A DNA stretch of 6,942 nt from Bacillota bacterium (GTDB taxonomy: Bacteria; Bacillota; Desulfotomaculia; Desulfotomaculales; Desulfotomaculaceae): positions 1-6,942 of the forward strand of contig JAMCWI010000068.1 in assembly GCA_023481335.1 (NCBI GenBank), in the 5' to 3' direction. Each line of letters begins with the position of its first letter. Within the stretch, counting starts at the first letter, position 1. A program made the position numbers and the translations under genes. The notes under the pieces were generated by a model. It did no database searches. It was not told where the DNA came from and was given only the letters and a program-made list of their open reading frames with translations. Of the stretch, positions 4,961-6,942 are shown in pieces.

Positions 4961-5933
4961 GGGAACCCTCCCGGAATAAATCTTTTGCTTCCTTAAGGAT
5001 CAATTCTTTTACCTGTGCCAGTCGGCCATCTACGGTACAGCCGGAGGCCCTTACATGCCCGCCGCCGCCAAATTTTCCGGCTAAAAGATTGACATCAACC
5101 TGGTATTTGGAACGAAAACTGACCTTAACCCGCTGTTCGTCCAGTTCCCGGAAGACAATGGCCAACTCGACCCCTTTAATTTTTCGGGGATAGTTAATCA
5201 GTCCCTCAATGTGCTGGTCGCTGGCTTCCACCGACCGGATCAACGCTCCGGAAATACTCATCCAGGCAATTTGGCCGCATGGACTGACTTCCAGTGTACC
5301 CAGGGCCGCTTCCAGCAGTTTCAACGATACCAAGGGCTGTTCCCCAAAAATCCGATTGGACAGACGGGAAACCGGAACCCCGCATGCCAGAAGTCTGGCC
5401 GTTTTGGCATGGGTTTCCGAGGTTGTATTTTCATAACGAAAGGATCCCGTGTCCGTAACAATGGCTGTGTACAGGTTAATGGCAATATCCAGTTCTAAAT
5501 CCACCTGCAATAAATCCAGCAGGTCCATAATAATTTCCCCTGTGGCAGCAGCCGCCGTCCGCACGTAATTATAGTGCCCGAAGGGGCGGTCGTTCACATG
5601 ATGATCGATAACCGCAACGGGTAAGCCCTTCTTCAGCATGGCTTCCGGGGCTGAACCCAAGCGTTCTTGCACTGAAAAATCCACGGCAACCAGCAAATCA
5701 TAGTCCCCTTCCGGCACCTTCCCAACAATGACTGTTTCCACGCCCGGCAGAAATTGATAGAGGTCGGGGATGGGGTCCGAACTGACAATGGTAACCTCTT
5801 TACCCAGCAGACGCAGGCCCAGGCCCAAAGCAAGGGCTGAGCCCAAGCTGTCCCCGTCAGGCATGACATGACCGCACAGCAGAAGCCGCCGCGCTTTCTG
5901 GATGACCTCCGCCATGGCCTTCAGGTTATTCAT
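4944..5933 (-). CDS. nrnA: DHH/DHHA1 phosphoesterase, NrnA type (nanoRNase / pApA phosphatase)
   Basis: NrnA-type enzymes degrade 2-5 nt RNAs and dephosphorylate pAp; some homologues cleave c-di-AMP or pApA. The 329-residue product has the DHH metal-site motifs in order: GHVMPDGDSLGSA (21-33; H22, D26, D28), VAVDFS (82-87; D85), IDHH (109-112) and VTDTGSF (159-165; D161). The C-terminal DHHA1 domain ends with the substrate-binding GGGGHVRASGC (289-299). No transmembrane or CBS part is present, so it is not a GdpP or CBS-type member. I chose the ATG at 5933: it overlaps the rbfA stop by 8 nt and gives a normal N-terminus, with AGGAGG 12 nt upstream inside rbfA. A longer frame to 5993 lies inside rbfA and adds an untypical basic extension. 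The substrate (nanoRNA, pAp or pApA) cannot be told from sequence. Confidence 0.93.
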   Translation of the reverse strand: MNNLKAMAEVIQKARRLLLCGHVMPDGDSLGSALALGLGLRLLGKEVTIVSSDPIPDLYQFLPGVETVIVGKVPEGDYDLLVAVDFSVQERLGSAPEAMLKKGLPVAVIDHHVNDRPFGHYNYVRTAAAATGEIIMDLLDLLQVDLELDIAINLYTAIVTDTGSFRYENTTSETHAKTARLLACGVPVSRLSNRIFGEQPLVSLKLLEAALGTLEVSPCGQIAWMSISGALIRSVEASDQHIEGLINYPRKIKGVELAIVFRELDEQRVKVSFRSKYQVDVNLLAGKFGGGGHVRASGCTVDGRLAQVKELILKEAKDLFREGSHGRHS

Positions 5934-6288
5934 GGGTGGTTTTTTCCTCCTGGCGATTGATCTCATGGAGGATTTCCATGATGCGCGTTCCATGGTCTAA
6001 TGAGGTATCCAATTTAAAAATGATCTCCGGCGCATGACGAACCTTAATTCTGCGGCCAATTTCTGAACGCATGTAGCCAGCAGCCTTTTGCAAAACATTT
6101 AGCGTTTCTGCCCGCTGGTCTTCGGAACCCATAACACTGATAAAAATTTTAGCAAAGGACAGATCCTTGGTCACTTCGACCCCGGTGATGGTGACAAAGC
6201 CCACCCTGGGGTCCTTTATTTCACTTCTCAGCAAATCTGCTGCTTCTTTTTTGATGGCTTCAGCGATACGTTCCGGTCGGTGTGACAT
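5926..6288 (-). CDS. rbfA: 30S ribosome-binding factor A
   Basis: RbfA is a small KH-fold protein that binds immature 30S subunits and supports 16S rRNA 5'-end processing and cold adaptation. The 120-residue product has the typical opening MSHRPERIAEAIKKE, the DPRVGFVTITGVEVTKDLSF segment (26-45) and the RHAPEIIFKLDTSLDHG signature (84-100). The ATG at 6288 is chosen because AGGAGGTG lies six nt upstream; the GTG at 6297 belongs to that binding site. It begins 37 nt after infB with no terminator between, and its last codons overlap the start of the DHH gene, indicating an operon. Confidence 0.97.
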   Translation of the reverse strand: MSHRPERIAEAIKKEAADLLRSEIKDPRVGFVTITGVEVTKDLSFAKIFISVMGSEDQRAETLNVLQKAAGYMRSEIGRRIKVRHAPEIIFKLDTSLDHGTRIMEILHEINRQEEKTTHE

Positions 6289-6325
6289 GCTACACACCTC
6301 CTGTATTTTTTAAGTCTTTTATAGT

Positions 6326-6942
6326 TTATGCGAGCTCACGTTTAATGGTTTCCACAATGAAGGCTTCGATGATATCCCCTTCCTGGATGTCATTGTAACG
6401 ATCAATGGTGATGCCGCATTCGTAGCCCTGGGCCACTTCTTTGGCGTCGTCTTTGAAGCGTTTCAAGGAGTCCAGTTTGCCTTCATGCACAACAATGCCG
6501 TCACGGATGACGCGAATGCCCGAATCCCGGGTAATCTTGCCTTCGGTAACATAACCCCCGGCAATGGTACCGATCTTAGAGGCCTTAAAGATTCTTCTAA
6601 CTTCCACGTGTCCCAGAATAACCTCTTTAAATTCAGGATCCAGCAGACCGCTCATGGCTTTCTTAACATCGTCAATTGCTTCATAAATGACGCGGTAGAG
6701 GTGAATATCAATTTTTTCTGCTTCCGCAATTTTTCTTGCATTGATGTCCGGACGAACGTTAAATCCGACCACAATGGCATTGGAGGCGGAGGCCAGCATA
6801 ATATCCGTTTCATTGATGGCACCAACCCCGCTGTGGATCAGGTTCACTTTTACCTCATCGGTGGTCAGTTTCTCCAGGGCCTGGGCCAATGCCTCAATGG
6901 AACCCTGTACATCGGCTTTTACAATGATGGGCAGTTCTTTAA
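6326..6942 (-). CDS. infB: Translation initiation factor IF-2, C-terminal part (partial)
   Basis: IF-2 is the GTPase that brings fMet-tRNA to the 30S subunit and promotes subunit joining. Only the last 204 residues are in the window; the gene continues off the right edge. The visible part starts in the domain with KADVQGSIEALAQALEKL, followed by VGAINETDIMLASASNAIVVGF and NARKIAEAEKIDI. It ends with the fMet-tRNA-binding C2 domain (RIFKASKIGTIAGGYVTEGKI, then DDAKEVAQGYECGITI and the EGDIIEAF ending). The GTPase domain lies outside. The stop TAA is at 6326-6328, and rbfA follows after 37 nt. Confidence 0.97.
   Translation of the reverse strand, partial: KELPIIVKADVQGSIEALAQALEKLTTDEVKVNLIHSGVGAINETDIMLASASNAIVVGFNVRPDINARKIAEAEKIDIHLYRVIYEAIDDVKKAMSGLLDPEFKEVILGHVEVRRIFKASKIGTIAGGYVTEGKITRDSGIRVIRDGIVVHEGKLDSLKRFKDDAKEVAQGYECGITIDRYNDIQEGDIIEAFIVETIKRELA

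Noticed and set aside
5934..5993. N-terminal extension of the DHH protein by 20 residues
   Set aside because: It lies inside rbfA, is basic and unlike NrnA N-termini; the ATG overlapping the rbfA stop is a better start.

Overview
The window is a housekeeping translation/RNA-maintenance cluster. All real genes lie on the minus strand and are read right to left: infB (3' part), rbfA, nrnA-type DHH phosphoesterase, truB, ribF, two small ORFs, rpsO, pnp (5' part). This gene order, the strong AGGAGG-type ribosome binding sites, the frequent GTG/TTG starts and the NrnA gene between rbfA and truB point to a Gram-positive Firmicute. A clostridial/Peptococcaceae (Desulfotomaculum-like) organism is my best guess, inferred from protein style and synteny rather than from any search.

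Right part (about 6942-4028): the end of infB, then rbfA, nrnA and truB. rbfA/nrnA overlap by 8 nt and nrnA/truB by 17 nt, so these look like one translationally coupled stretch for initiation factor 2, 30S maturation, nanoRNA/pApA turnover and tRNA pseudouridine-55. Middle (about 4027-2394): ribF has its own candidate promoter with a small palindrome over the -35 box. A second, better promoter follows and drives a pair of small genes, one unrecognised and one DUF4258-like. Left part (2393-1): rpsO has a strongly folded leader that could be an S15 autoregulatory element. It is followed by a Rho-independent terminator, a further leader structure and pnp.

The most unusual observation is at the left edge. 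Positions 1-49 are an exact inverted copy of 1452-1500, which lies inside pnp. The pnp frame stays open through this stretch, but the last 16 codons are antisense of the gene's own N-terminal region rather than the expected end of the KH domain. This most likely marks a fold-back chimera or misassembly at a contig end, so the apparent PNPase C-terminus beyond about residue 613 should not be trusted. I see no mobile element, CRISPR array, tRNA or rRNA, and no convincing new multi-gene system. The least explained biological items are the two-gene small-ORF cassette and the rpsO leader RNA.
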